Part shown: in pieces, positions 52,841 to 61,618 of the stretch | Layout: each line of letters starts with the position of its first letter | Numbering within the stretch: position 1 is the first letter of the stretch | Assembly (NCBI RefSeq): GCF_002727185.1 | Contig: NZ_NIZW01000008.1 | Span: 62,001 to 126,000, forward strand | From: Rhodopirellula bahusiensis | Lineage (GTDB): Bacteria > Planctomycetota > Planctomycetia > Pirellulales > Pirellulaceae | Length of the DNA: 64,000 bases | Direction of reading: 5' to 3' | Made by a program: the position numbers and the translations under genes | Notes under the pieces: model-generated | What the model saw: the letters and a program-made list of their open reading frames with translations, nothing else | Databases searched by the model: none | Told to the model about the DNA's origin: nothing

Positions 52841-53536
52841 ATGAAATTGACAAAAACGATGTTTGCTTTGACCGCATGCGCTGCACTTACCTTTTGCAGT
52901 GGATCCCTCTCCGCTCAGGAAGCCGGTCACGAAGGCCACGACCATGCGGGGCATGATCATGCCGGACACGATCACGACGGGCACGACCACGGCGACCACT
53001 CGCACGGTGGCGAAACGCTTGCGTTCTATTTGCCGGAATGGAAGTCGCAGCATGTGGACGACGCGAATAAAGCCGCGCAATTGGCCGCGACGCTGAAAAA
53101 GCTCGGTTGCGAGGTCAAGCAGGACAGCCACGCGGGTCACAACGACGTTTCGTACCGTCAAGCCAAATGGACGGAAATGAAGGTCAAGGATCACAAGATG
53201 GCCGAACAGTGGGCCGGTTTCCTTGCGAAATCTGGCTTCGATGTTTCACATGCCCATCCCGATCCGGCCTACGCCAAAGGCCCCGAAGCGGTCGAGTTTC
53301 GTATGGTTAAGTGGAAGCGGATGCACGGCGATGGCTCAGCCAACGAGAAGCAAATGATTGAAACGTTGAAGAAGCTCGGGGCCGAAGTTCAAGTGGACCA
53401 ACACGACGGTCATTCGGATATCGCGTTCCGAGCACCGACCTGGCGTGACGTCCACTTGGCCGACCACGCCGCGGCCGATCAGTTGATAGGTTGGCTGAAG
53501 CAACAAGGCTTTGAAACCCAGCACGAAGATCACTAA
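52841..53536 (+). CDS. Exported His-rich protein with four tandem repeats
   Basis: 231 residues: signal peptide to SLSAQ, a strongly His/Asp-rich tract (HDHAGHDHAGHDHDGHDHG, 33-51), then four repeats of about 43 residues at 60-102, 103-150, 151-193 and 194-231. Each has [L/V/I]-x-[F/Y]-x4-W (Trp67, 110, 158, 201), a helix with Lys-Lys or a similar pair before Gly-[F/C/A]-[D/E]-V, and His at its end (SHAGHND, QHDGHSD). No known family is recognised. Probably a periplasmic metal buffer with an internally repeated alpha/beta fold. Confidence 0.75.
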   Translation: MKLTKTMFALTACAALTFCSGSLSAQEAGHEGHDHAGHDHAGHDHDGHDHGDHSHGGETLAFYLPEWKSQHVDDANKAAQLAATLKKLGCEVKQDSHAGHNDVSYRQAKWTEMKVKDHKMAEQWAGFLAKSGFDVSHAHPDPAYAKGPEAVEFRMVKWKRMHGDGSANEKQMIETLKKLGAEVQVDQHDGHSDIAFRAPTWRDVHLADHAAADQLIGWLKQQGFETQHEDH

Positions 53537-53557
53537 ACGCGAGTTTTGTGGGCCGAC

Positions 53558-53596
53558 GAAACGAGGGGGAAGAGAAAAAGTCTTGTCCCTCGTTTC
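53558..53596 (+). terminator. 10-bp perfect stem-loop after the repeat protein gene
   Basis: gaaacgaggg (53558-53567) pairs with ccctcgtttc (53587-53596) across a 19-base loop that can pair further (aag with ctt). It lies 21 bp after the stop. No clear T run follows, so a factor-aided or imperfect terminator is likely. Confidence 0.55.
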
Positions 53597-53851
53597 TGGA
53601 GCATGATGATGCCCGCATTGCTGAAGCTAACCGTTTGCCGGATGAGAATTCTGGCAGGTTCGTTTCTGTCGCCCTTGCGACAACCACTCGAATCGGTACA
53701 ATTCAGCAAGTTGAGATTGATTCTCAATACCAACTAAATAGTAGCCAGCCAGGTCGAGTCTCACCGAAGGCAGTCTGATCCCAGCCAGCAAAAACGTTGT
53801 GTCACCGGAAACTAACCGTCTGCACCCTCACGTTTGCTGGATTTCCTCAAA

Positions 53852-54865
53852 ATGAAACTCGCCCAAGTCTCACGCCGCCGAAGCGGCTTTACCCTAGTTG
53901 AATTACTAGTTGTCATCGCGATCATTGGCATCTTGGTCGGATTGCTGTTGCCGGCCGTCCAGGCTGCTCGCGAGGCGGCCCGTAGGATGAGTTGCTCCAA
54001 CAATTTGAAGCAAGTCAGCCTGGCCATGCACAATTATCACGTCGCTTTCAATCAATTTCCTTCTGGTGGTCTGTACCGGACGGATCAACCGAGTGATTCG
54101 TGGTCGTTCCAAGCACGTCTTCTTCCTTACCTGGAACAATCTGGCCTGACTGATCTGATCGACTGGACCGTGCCTTACGGGACACAAGGGGAGGTCGCGG
54201 GAGTCAGGGTTCCCACCTACCTTTGTCCCAGCGAAGTCAACGACCAATCGCGACCTTCCCCGAAGCCCACTGACCCGGACTTCGCTTACTATCCAATGAA
54301 TTACGTCGTCAACATGGGCGAGTGGTTCATTTATGATCCGGTTAGCAAACGTTCGGGAACCGGGCTCGTTTATCCAAACAGCAAAACGGGATTTCGAGAT
54401 GTGCTTGACGGCACCAGCAACACGCTTGCCCTGGCGGAAGTCAAGGCGTTCAATCCTTACCTTCGTGATGGCTTAACTCCGTCGGCGCTTGGCGAAGCGA
54501 CCCCCACGCTGCCCCAAGCGGTCGTCGCCTATGGCGGTAACTTCAAGATGAACTCGGGACACACTGAATGGATCGATTCGCGTATCCACCAAAGCGGGTT
54601 CACAACGACTTTCGGTCCCAACACCAAGCTGTTGTATAACTCGGCAGGGGCGGAGTATGACGTTGATTTTAACTCTTCCCGCGAGGGCAAGACGATTACA
54701 GAACCGACCTACGCCGCCGTGACGGCACGGAGCTATCACCCCGGCGGCGTGCCGGCCAGCTTGGTGGACGGATCGGTTCAATTTTTTACAGATTCAATCG
54801 ACCTAACGATCTGGCACGCATTGGGCACACGAGGTGGCCACGAAGTAATTCCATCAGATCAATGA
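53852..54865 (+). CDS. DUF1559 prepilin-like secreted protein
   Basis: 337 residues from ATG 53852. The N-terminus is a type IV prepilin cleavage and methylation signal, RRSGFTLVELLVVIAIIGIL, followed by LLPAVQAAREAARRMSCSNN and the DUF1559 body (LYRTDQPSDSWSFQARLLPYLEQ, VPTYLCPSEV, FRDVLDGTSNTLALAEVKA). The end is the usual H-x-G-G signature, SYHPGGVPASLVDGSVQFFTDSIDL.IWHALGT. This family is greatly expanded in planctomycetes. Secreted or surface-located; molecular role unknown. Confidence 0.93.
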   Translation: MKLAQVSRRRSGFTLVELLVVIAIIGILVGLLLPAVQAAREAARRMSCSNNLKQVSLAMHNYHVAFNQFPSGGLYRTDQPSDSWSFQARLLPYLEQSGLTDLIDWTVPYGTQGEVAGVRVPTYLCPSEVNDQSRPSPKPTDPDFAYYPMNYVVNMGEWFIYDPVSKRSGTGLVYPNSKTGFRDVLDGTSNTLALAEVKAFNPYLRDGLTPSALGEATPTLPQAVVAYGGNFKMNSGHTEWIDSRIHQSGFTTTFGPNTKLLYNSAGAEYDVDFNSSREGKTITEPTYAAVTARSYHPGGVPASLVDGSVQFFTDSIDLTIWHALGTRGGHEVIPSDQ

Positions 54866-54974
54866 ACGCGGTTCATGGCTTCACTGTTGCCAGGAATCTC
54901 GGTTTGAAAAGTAGTACTCAGTTCACGAGGTGATTGGATGTTCTGACGACTGTCTTGCCTTTCAAAACGTGGCT

Positions 54975-55625
54975 CTAGTGTAGATCGCGGACCGACTCCG
55001 CGATGCCCTTGCCCGTCGCGTAGATCGCCGAGCCCGCGACGAGAAGATTGGCACCGGAGTTGATCGCATTTGCCGCGGTATTGGCGTTGATTCCTCCATC
55101 GACCATCAATTGACAACTCAATTCCTCGCGTTCGATTCGTTGGCGCAGACGCTCCAGTTTGGGAAGCGTTTCAGGTAGAAATTTCTGGCCACCGAAGCCG
55201 GGATTGACGGTCATGATCAAAACAACATCCAACAGCGGAAGCACCTCGTCGATCACCATCGGCGATGTCGCCGGATTGATTGCCACACCGACGTCGCAAC
55301 CGGTCAAACGCACTGAATCAATCGTACGGTGCAAGTGCCAGTCGGCTTCCGCGTGGACGATTAACCGCGATGCACCGGCGCTCGCGAATGACTTGGTGAA
55401 CTGATTGCCATCGGTGACCATCAAATGAACGTCGATCGGCAACTGAGTCGTTCTTCGTACCACGCGAACCACCTCGGGACTGAAACCGAGACTCGCCACG
55501 AAATGGCCATCCATCACATCGACGTGAAAGCGATCCACGCCCGCCGCTTCCGCTTGACGCACTTGGTCCGCCAGCGACGCCATGTCGGCGGAGAGAATTG
55601 AGGCCGCGATTTGGAATGATTTCAT
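54975..55625 (-). CDS. rpe: Ribulose-phosphate 3-epimerase
   Basis: 216 residues, a TIM barrel that interconverts ribulose 5-phosphate and xylulose 5-phosphate in the pentose phosphate pathway. Seen: ASILSADMASLADQ, DRFHVDVMDGHFV with metal-binding His and Asp, DVHLMV, VNPGFGGQKF (phosphate-binding Gly loop) and MVDGGIN with the catalytic Asp. The first four bases overlap the small membrane protein gene. A housekeeping gene within an accessory cluster suggests a return to chromosomal DNA or a carried-over copy. Confidence 0.93.
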   Translation of the reverse strand: MKSFQIAASILSADMASLADQVRQAEAAGVDRFHVDVMDGHFVASLGFSPEVVRVVRRTTQLPIDVHLMVTDGNQFTKSFASAGASRLIVHAEADWHLHRTIDSVRLTGCDVGVAINPATSPMVIDEVLPLLDVVLIMTVNPGFGGQKFLPETLPKLERLRQRIEREELSCQLMVDGGINANTAANAINSGANLLVAGSAIYATGKGIAESVRDLH

Positions 55626-55834
55626 GGCGACTGGGTTTCACCGATACTTTGCCACCTTTCGGTGTGGCGTAACCAGGGGCACAGCGCGAACGCGACGTAG
55701 GCGAGCATCAGCAGGACGAAGGATGCAAGCCATAGATTGCGCTCTTTGGCACGCAAAGTCGATAACAGATACCAGATGAAGAAATACCATACGATCGCTT
55801 CAAGAATACCAATCAATAGATGCCAAGTTGTCAT
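55622..55834 (-). CDS. Small two-helix membrane protein
   Basis: 70 residues: helices LLIGILEAIVWYFFIWYLL and LWLASFVLLMLAYVAFALCP. Overlaps the rpe start by 4 bp. A ribosome site gagag is visible just before its ATG on the minus strand. No function known. Confidence 0.6.
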   Translation of the reverse strand: MTTWHLLIGILEAIVWYFFIWYLLSTLRAKERNLWLASFVLLMLAYVAFALCPWLRHTERWQSIGETQSP

Positions 55835-55898
55835 TTGCTATCTCTCCTGATTTCGAGGTGTGTCACAGCTGATATTGAGCTGTCTCCACTCTCCAGTG

Positions 55899-56870
55899 TT
55901 AATCTTGACGACTTGCGGCACCGGCGATGACGGCGGTCTCGCCATCGTCGCAAGTGTGAGCGGTATACTCGAATTCAAGTGTCGAGTGATTGATTTCAAA
56001 ATCGTGCGCCAATCTTTCCTTGATCCGTTGCTTAATTTCATGGAACTGTTCAATGCTTTCACGATCAATCACGATGTGAGCTTCCAGTGCTCGGTTTTGC
56101 TCGTCGAGTTCCCAGACGTGCAGATGATGCAGTCCCTCGACGCCCTCGAGTTTCTCGACTTCGTCAACTAAGTCTTGAACATCTAAATCGACAGGCGTCC
56201 CTTCCATCAAGATTCGCATTGCTTTGGGCAGCATTGCGTAGACTTGATAAAGAATATAGGCCGACAGGATCAGCGTCAGAACGGGATCGACCCAATTCCA
56301 TTGCAACCAGATGATCGCCCCGGCACCGATCAGTACGGCGACTGACCCTGCCGCATCGACGATGTTGTGGACAAATGCAGCCCGCACATTGAGCGACCCT
56401 TTGCTCATCGCCCACAATAGCAAGGCGGTTCCGACATCAATGACCAACGCCAAGATGGAAGCGGCCGCCATCAACCAGCCTGTGATCTCTTCGGGCTCAA
56501 AGAACCTGCGAATACCTTCGTAGACCAGATACAATCCGATCACAGCAAGCAATGTCAGGTTAATGACCGCGCCGAGAAGTTCGGCACGACGATATCCGAA
56601 CGTGAATCGCTCCGTGGCTTCTTTCTTGGAGATTTTGCGGGCGATGTACGCGATCAGCAGTGCGTTGGCATCGTTAAAATTGTGGGCCGCATCCGATAAC
56701 AGAGCGACACTGCCGGAAAAAATGCCAGCGATCACTTCTCCCACAGTTAGAATGTGATTGATGATCACGGCCCAAATCAGCCGCAGGTCGCTCACTCCAG
56801 CCAAGTCGTCGCTACGGGTTAGCCCATGGATGTGGCCACCCTCGTCGTGTTGTTGTTTGTGTTCGCTCAT
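55899..56870 (-). CDS. CzcD-like CDF cation efflux protein, full length
   Basis: 323 residues with six helices and a cytoplasmic ferredoxin-like C-terminal domain. Metal sites: [10 protein letters not shown] in helix 2 (HxxxD) and [11 protein letters not shown] in helix 5 (HxxxD). His-rich start ([14 protein letters not shown]) and a C-terminal [23 protein letters not shown]...HLHVWELD. It exports Zn, Cd or Co in exchange for protons. Unlike the short CDF proteins encoded at 37104 and 39058 it is a classic member. Confidence 0.92.
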   Translation of the reverse strand: MSEHKQQHDEGGHIHGLTRSDDLAGVSDLRLIWAVIINHILTVGEVIAGIFSGSVALLSDAAHNFNDANALLIAYIARKISKKEATERFTFGYRRAELLGAVINLTLLAVIGLYLVYEGIRRFFEPEEITGWLMAAASILALVIDVGTALLLWAMSKGSLNVRAAFVHNIVDAAGSVAVLIGAGAIIWLQWNWVDPVLTLILSAYILYQVYAMLPKAMRILMEGTPVDLDVQDLVDEVEKLEGVEGLHHLHVWELDEQNRALEAHIVIDRESIEQFHEIKQRIKERLAHDFEINHSTLEFEYTAHTCDDGETAVIAGAASRQD

Positions 56871-57199
56871 CGTTCATGGTGGACGAGTGTCGCCCATGCC
56901 CTTTGGCTTTTTGCGGATTTGCTGACGACGTTCTCAACGCCGATACTCGAGGAAATTTGAGCAAGTTTCGTGCCTCTTCAGGCAAATGGGTTTCCTCGCC
57001 TCGGTCAAACGGTCCGAGATATGCTCATTGATGGCTCAGCTAGCTAACGATTGCTAATCAAAATCCGCGACACGACCTGTGGATGTTGGTATCATGGAGG
57101 TTGAGCGACTTTAAGCGAATGCACTGGAAAAATTTATAGGTGGCCGCATTCAGTCCTGACTCCCGATCACGGAACACCGAAAGCACAAGGAACATCGCC
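56871..57199. other. Intergenic region, no gene seen
   Basis: 329 bp between divergent genes. It must contain promoters for the CDF gene and the His-rich TPR gene. aaggaac at 57187-57193 is the ribosome site of the latter. An AT-rich patch at 57127-57137 (aaaaatttata) could be part of a -10 region. No repeats of note. Confidence 0.45.
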
Positions 57200-58357
57200 A
57201 TGACTTTGATTCATCTATCAACCCAAGCTTCGCTTGCGTTTGCTGCGTCCTTAGTGTTGGTGCTTGCTGGAACCGGCAGCGTGCAGGCCCAGCATGGCCA
57301 TCACGGCGGGGGGCATGGCGGTGGTCATGGCATTGGCCACGGAGGGGGTCACAGCTTTGGACATGGCGGTCATGGCATTGGCCACAGTTTCGGACATGGA
57401 CATGTTGGCCATGGCATTGGTCACAGCATCGGCCACGGAATCGGTCTTAGCATCGGGCATGGAATTGGACACAGTCTTGGTCACTCAGACGGGCACTACG
57501 GCGGACACGTCAGTCACTACTCCGGTCATCACGGAATTGGCCATTCCGGGATCGGGCATTCCTTCTATCCGCACATCGACGTCTATGCTCCGCCTTACTA
57601 TTCCGGTTACGGCTATTCATCCGTTGGTTCGGCGCATGTCCACACCCCTTATTACGACTACTACACCCAATCGCCATCGACCGTGGTCCCGTCGGTCATC
57701 GCTCCGCCAAGTGTTGTGGCAAGCACGCCGAGCACGACGACTTATTCCGTGGCGAAGCCTGCCATTTCACTCGATTCAAATGACGCGGTTACAAGCGTCG
57801 GTTCCACTGAAAGTCGGGACAACGCGTATCGTTCGCAAGCCGAAGAAGCGTTCCGAAAATCCAACTACGGTGAAGCGGTGCGGTTAGCTAATCATGCTCT
57901 GGTTGAATCACCAAATGATGGAAAGCTGATGCTGCTGTTGGCTCAAGGATTGTTCGCCGTCGGGGACTATCAGGGTGCGGCCGGTGCGATTCATCGAGCG
58001 GCGTCGATGCTGAATCCCGAGGACTGGGGCTACGTCGTCGAAAACTATGGCAAGTACTATCAGGGCAACGGATTCGTTGACCAGATGAAGCGGCTGGAGA
58101 GCTTCCTCAAAGCAAATCCTGAAGCCGGTTACGCACGCTTCTTGCGCGGTTACCAATTCGGTTACCTTGGGCAAACGGATGTCGCCATCCGCGATCTGAA
58201 TCGTGCTTTGGAACTCGAGAGCCGCGACCAATTGGCTGCCGAACTCGTCAGCCGATTCGGCGGCACACCGATCACAAATGCTCCTGAGCCTGCAGGATCG
58301 CGAAATAAGCCAATCCAGATGGATGGACCGCCACCATCTCTGTCATCGGGCGTGTGA
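57200..58357 (+). CDS. Exported His/Gly-rich protein with TPR-like domain and MDGPPPS end
   Basis: 385 residues from ATG 57200. Signal peptide to SVQAQ, then about 95 residues of Gly-His-Gly repeats (GHGGGHGIGHGGGHSFGHG type), a Tyr/Ser/Pro linker, and from about 205 a helical TPR-like part (QAEEAFRKSNYGEAVRLANHALVESP, ...GLFAVGDYQGAAGAIHRAASML, RFLRGYQFGYLGQTDVAIRDLNRALEL). Ends IQMDGPPPSLSSGV. The His part binds metal; the TPR part should bind protein partners. Confidence 0.75.
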   Translation: MTLIHLSTQASLAFAASLVLVLAGTGSVQAQHGHHGGGHGGGHGIGHGGGHSFGHGGHGIGHSFGHGHVGHGIGHSIGHGIGLSIGHGIGHSLGHSDGHYGGHVSHYSGHHGIGHSGIGHSFYPHIDVYAPPYYSGYGYSSVGSAHVHTPYYDYYTQSPSTVVPSVIAPPSVVASTPSTTTYSVAKPAISLDSNDAVTSVGSTESRDNAYRSQAEEAFRKSNYGEAVRLANHALVESPNDGKLMLLLAQGLFAVGDYQGAAGAIHRAASMLNPEDWGYVVENYGKYYQGNGFVDQMKRLESFLKANPEAGYARFLRGYQFGYLGQTDVAIRDLNRALELESRDQLAAELVSRFGGTPITNAPEPAGSRNKPIQMDGPPPSLSSGV

Positions 58358-58386
58358 TCTCACCGTGCGATCGGGGTAACCGGCTG

Positions 58387-58668
58387 TCAGTGGCAGCAAC
58401 CGTCGTTGCAACCACCGCCCGCGCCAGCGACGCGATCCGAAGGGCTGATGACCGGCGGCGGCAGGGTTGAGCCGTCGACGGCGGTGGTTTGATAGGAAGG
58501 TTCATAGGATGCGTTAGAAACCGACTGATCCAGGTAGGCTTGGTATTCAGCGGTTTCGACAGGCTTCTTGGAACGCCACGGCAAGGTCGAGCAACCGGCG
58601 CTGGATGCAAGCATCGCGACGGCCAACAACAGCGGCGCGGTTCTGATCAGTTTTGGTGTGTAGTTCAT
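58387..58668 (-). CDS. Small lipoprotein with CNDGCCH end
   Basis: 93 residues: lipoprotein signal LLLAVAMLASSAGCST, a low-complexity Tyr/Ser/Pro stretch and the end GAGGGCNDGCCH, a likely soft-metal site. Converges with the His-rich TPR gene (30 bp between stops). Possibly in one unit with the carbonic anhydrase gene, 60 bp away on the same strand. Confidence 0.65.
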   Translation of the reverse strand: MNYTPKLIRTAPLLLAVAMLASSAGCSTLPWRSKKPVETAEYQAYLDQSVSNASYEPSYQTTAVDGSTLPPPVISPSDRVAGAGGGCNDGCCH

Positions 58669-58728
58669 TTTGGATTCCGTTGGCGGTTGGAAATTGAGTT
58701 CTGGATAGTTGAATGAAAAGGCTTGTGG

Positions 58729-59400
58729 TCAAGCCGCTGCTTTTACTGATGCTGAAAGATCGCCTTCGGTGCGAGTGATGGGGATGAAAGCGGCATGTTG
58801 GGGACTGTAAGTTTCGACACGGCCACTCGCGAAATGATAGACCCAGCCGTGGATGGCAAGTCGTCGTTCCTTCACCGCGAGGGCGACCGTAGGGTGTGTC
58901 GCTAGGTTGGCCATTTGCACAAGCACGTTTTCCTCGACCACCGCCTGAAGGCGTTGCGTGGGGTCTTCGATTCCGTCTCGATCCAATTCCGCGAGACAGT
59001 ATTCGATATTGAGGGTTGCCAAATGACGCCGCATTGCAGGCAACCGGTGTAGTTGGCTTGGTCGCATGACCGCTTGCATTGCTCCGCAGTACGAATGGCC
59101 ACAGATGATCGCATTGCGGACCTTCAACACCTCCATGGCATACTCGATGGTTGCCGCTGCCGCACGATCATCGCTTGTTCCGTCCACACCGTGGTGCGGA
59201 ACGAGGTTGCCGGCATTGCGCAGAACGAACAGGTCGCCAGGATCGGACTGAGTCACCAGACTCGGAACGACGTGGGAGTCCGAACAGGTGATCAACAGCG
59301 TCCGAGGCTGTTGACCGGAACGAAGCCGCCCGAAAAGGATTCGATGGCTTGGAAATATCTCGTCTTGAAATCGGTACACGCCGTCGACGATCTTTTGCAT
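58729..59400 (-). CDS. Beta-class carbonic anhydrase
   Basis: 223 residues; hydrates CO2 to bicarbonate in the cytoplasm. Zinc ligands and dyad: Cys39 and Asp41 in TCSDSHVVPS, His102 and Cys105 in CGHSYCGAM; also FVLRNAGNLVP and an end VYHFASGRVETYSP. Paired with a SulP transporter gene 36 bp upstream on the same strand, as in many bicarbonate uptake units. Confidence 0.93.
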   Translation of the reverse strand: MQKIVDGVYRFQDEIFPSHRILFGRLRSGQQPRTLLITCSDSHVVPSLVTQSDPGDLFVLRNAGNLVPHHGVDGTSDDRAAAATIEYAMEVLKVRNAIICGHSYCGAMQAVMRPSQLHRLPAMRRHLATLNIEYCLAELDRDGIEDPTQRLQAVVEENVLVQMANLATHPTVALAVKERRLAIHGWVYHFASGRVETYSPQHAAFIPITRTEGDLSASVKAAA

Positions 59401-59436
59401 CAGATTCTCCTGAAGATAAATTGGTAAGAGGTTCGG

Positions 59437-61005
59437 CTACGCCGCGATGCGACGACGCAAATGCTTGTCGCTTTCGGAATCGACCTTGGTTGATTCGCTA
59501 ATGCCATGTACCTGAGCGTGCAGGGTGCCCCAGTCGATGATCAACGTGCCGCCGGTTTGCTCGTGTCGCTGTGCAAACGACATCAGCAGGTCCATGCAGG
59601 CGTGGTCGATGTGGTCGAGTTGCTCGAAATCCACATGGACTTCTTCTCCGGGCGAGATGCGGTCGAGGGATGACGCCAGGACGGGCAGACGAAGAAACGT
59701 TGCCGCTCCACTGAGGTGCAGAAGGCAATAATCGCCTTCGCCATGAACAATGAGTGCATTTAGGTGCGAAAAGCGGATCAGCAATTTGGCGACAGACAAT
59801 GCAATTCCGACGATCACACCTGTCAACAGATCAGTGGCAATGATCGTGCACAGCGTGGCGGCATAGACGCCGACTTCACTCCATCCGTAACTTTTCAGTC
59901 GCTTGATCTCTTGCACGTTGATCAGTTTGAATCCGGTGTAGACCAAGATTGCGGCAAGCCCGGCGGTGGGAATCAAGCGAACCATGGAACCCAACGCGAC
60001 GACAAAGACGAGCAACCATGCTCCGTGCAAAATCGCCGACGATCGAGTTTGTCCACCGGATTCGACGTTGGCACTGCTGCGAACGATGACGCCCGTCATC
60101 GGCAATGCACCCAGTGCGCCACAGACAATGTTGCCAATGCCCTGAGCGACGAGTTCACGGTCGTAATCGGTCTTCACCTCCGGTTTCATTTTCTCCACGG
60201 CCGCTGCACACAACAACGTTTCGGCGCTAGCAACAATGGCGATTAAAACACCCGCTTGCAGCAATACGTTGAGCGGTACGGATTGAAGCAGTTCGAGCGA
60301 TGGAAGATGAATCGCGCTGCTCAGTGAATCTGGCATTTGCACACGAGCGACGGGCAGTCCCATCGTTCCAGCCATCACCGCCGCGACCACGATGGCAATC
60401 AGCGGTGCGGGAACCAATGCGAAACGTCCTTTGGCAAGCGTTTTCCATGCCATCAGACACGCGATCGCCATCACACCAATGCCTGCGGCGGCGTTTCGTT
60501 CGACCAGCGCGCCGTAGGCCGCAGCGGGAATCGAGGCGAGATTGGCTAGCCCGATTTGTTTGGGCGAATCATCTAACATGACGTGGAATTGGCTCGAAAC
60601 GATCAGCACACCAACGCCGGCGAGCATGCCATGAATCACCGCCGGTGAAACGGCTCGGAACCACCGTCCCAGCCGTAGTGCTCCGGCGATCAACTGCAAC
60701 GTTCCCGCGATCAAGACAACCGCTCCGAGAGCAAGCAGGCCGTGTTCATTGACCACTTGATAGACGATCACGGTAAGCCCCGCCGCCGGACCACTGACTT
60801 GCAGCGGAGCACCCGCGAACCAGCCGACGACAAGGCCGCCGACGATGCCGGTGATCAATCCAGCAGCGACGGGGACCCCCGAGGCGATCGCGATTCCCAT
60901 GCACAGCGGCAAGGCGACCAGGAAGACAACGATCGAAGCCAGAAAGTCCTGCTTCGGTGACTTGATGATGGATGACCAATAGGTCGCCCGATGAAAATTG
61001 GTCAT
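59437..61005 (-). CDS. SulP/SLC26 anion transporter with STAS domain (bicarbonate likely)
   Basis: 522 residues. The SulP membrane part begins KQDFLASIVVFLVALPLCMGIAIASGVPVAAGLITGIVGG and has GPAAGLTVIVYQV, VEKMKPEVKTDYDRELVAQGIGN and GALPMTGVIVRSSANVESGG. The STAS domain at about 430-500 holds VDFEQLDHIDHACMDLLMSF. With carbonic anhydrase encoded downstream it probably imports bicarbonate; sulfate is possible. Confidence 0.92.
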   Translation of the reverse strand: MTNFHRATYWSSIIKSPKQDFLASIVVFLVALPLCMGIAIASGVPVAAGLITGIVGGLVVGWFAGAPLQVSGPAAGLTVIVYQVVNEHGLLALGAVVLIAGTLQLIAGALRLGRWFRAVSPAVIHGMLAGVGVLIVSSQFHVMLDDSPKQIGLANLASIPAAAYGALVERNAAAGIGVMAIACLMAWKTLAKGRFALVPAPLIAIVVAAVMAGTMGLPVARVQMPDSLSSAIHLPSLELLQSVPLNVLLQAGVLIAIVASAETLLCAAAVEKMKPEVKTDYDRELVAQGIGNIVCGALGALPMTGVIVRSSANVESGGQTRSSAILHGAWLLVFVVALGSMVRLIPTAGLAAILVYTGFKLINVQEIKRLKSYGWSEVGVYAATLCTIIATDLLTGVIVGIALSVAKLLIRFSHLNALIVHGEGDYCLLHLSGAATFLRLPVLASSLDRISPGEEVHVDFEQLDHIDHACMDLLMSFAQRHEQTGGTLIIDWGTLHAQVHGISESTKVDSESDKHLRRRIAA

Positions 61006-61132
61006 GTGATTTGTTTTGTGAGAGAAGAGCTTGGCGATTTGTTAAAGTGGTAAAGGGACCAACCGACCGCCAGCACTCCGTTGCTTGGAGCACACGGCGT
61101 CCTGGCCGCCAACGATCGGCTGGTCCACTGGG

Positions 61133-61211
61133 GAATCGAGCCACTGGCGAATTGAGCTGCCGGGGAATCGAGCTGCCGGGGAATCGAGCTGCCGGGGAAT
61201 CGAGATCGGGC
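61133..61211. repeat. 16-bp tandem repeat
   Basis: Nearly five units of gaatcgagctgccggg; the first (61133-61148) and last are degenerate, the third and fourth (61165-61196) are exact. It lies 128 bp upstream of the SulP start. Not a CRISPR: no spacers. Confidence 0.9.
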
Positions 61212-61254
61212 GTGCCGTTTGATGGACAAGCCCAACTCGCTCGTGATGCAACCG

Positions 61255-61377
61255 CTAGTGACTGTGTCCGGCGTGGCTTCCCCCGCCACCACCTCCTCCG
61301 GCGGTTGATGCGCATCCGACGGACGTGACAACGGCCAAGACGGCCACCAACATCAAACTAAAAAGCAACTTGGTCAT
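61255..61377 (-). CDS. Very small His-tailed lipoprotein
   Basis: 40 residues from ATG 61377: MTKLLFSLMLVAVLAVVTSV then Gly-Cys (lipobox), ASTA, a run of Gly and the end SHAGHSH. A minimal membrane-anchored metal-binding tail. Ribosome site aaggattctcgat upstream on the minus strand. A longer frame from 61497 has no support. Confidence 0.65.
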   Translation of the reverse strand: MTKLLFSLMLVAVLAVVTSVGCASTAGGGGGGGSHAGHSH

Positions 61378-61618
61378 ATCGAGAATCCTTTCTTTCGATT
61401 TGGAATTACAAAACTGAAACGGTGATAGTCCGTGGCGGAGTTGCCACGTTATCGGTGATTGCTTGGAGCGCAGCGAGATACGCAATATGCGGTTCACGAT
61501 ACGCTCGCTTCGTGTGAACCGATGCCGGGGCGGGCAGGTTCAATTATCAAAGCGCATGAATCAGCAGTCTTGTTGACCACTGGTTGATTGACGCGACAGA
61601 AGGCTCAGAGAGCGGCGT

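Noticed and set aside
61133..61211. Tandem repeat considered as a CRISPR
   Set aside because: Units are directly adjacent without spacers and the unit is only 16 bp.
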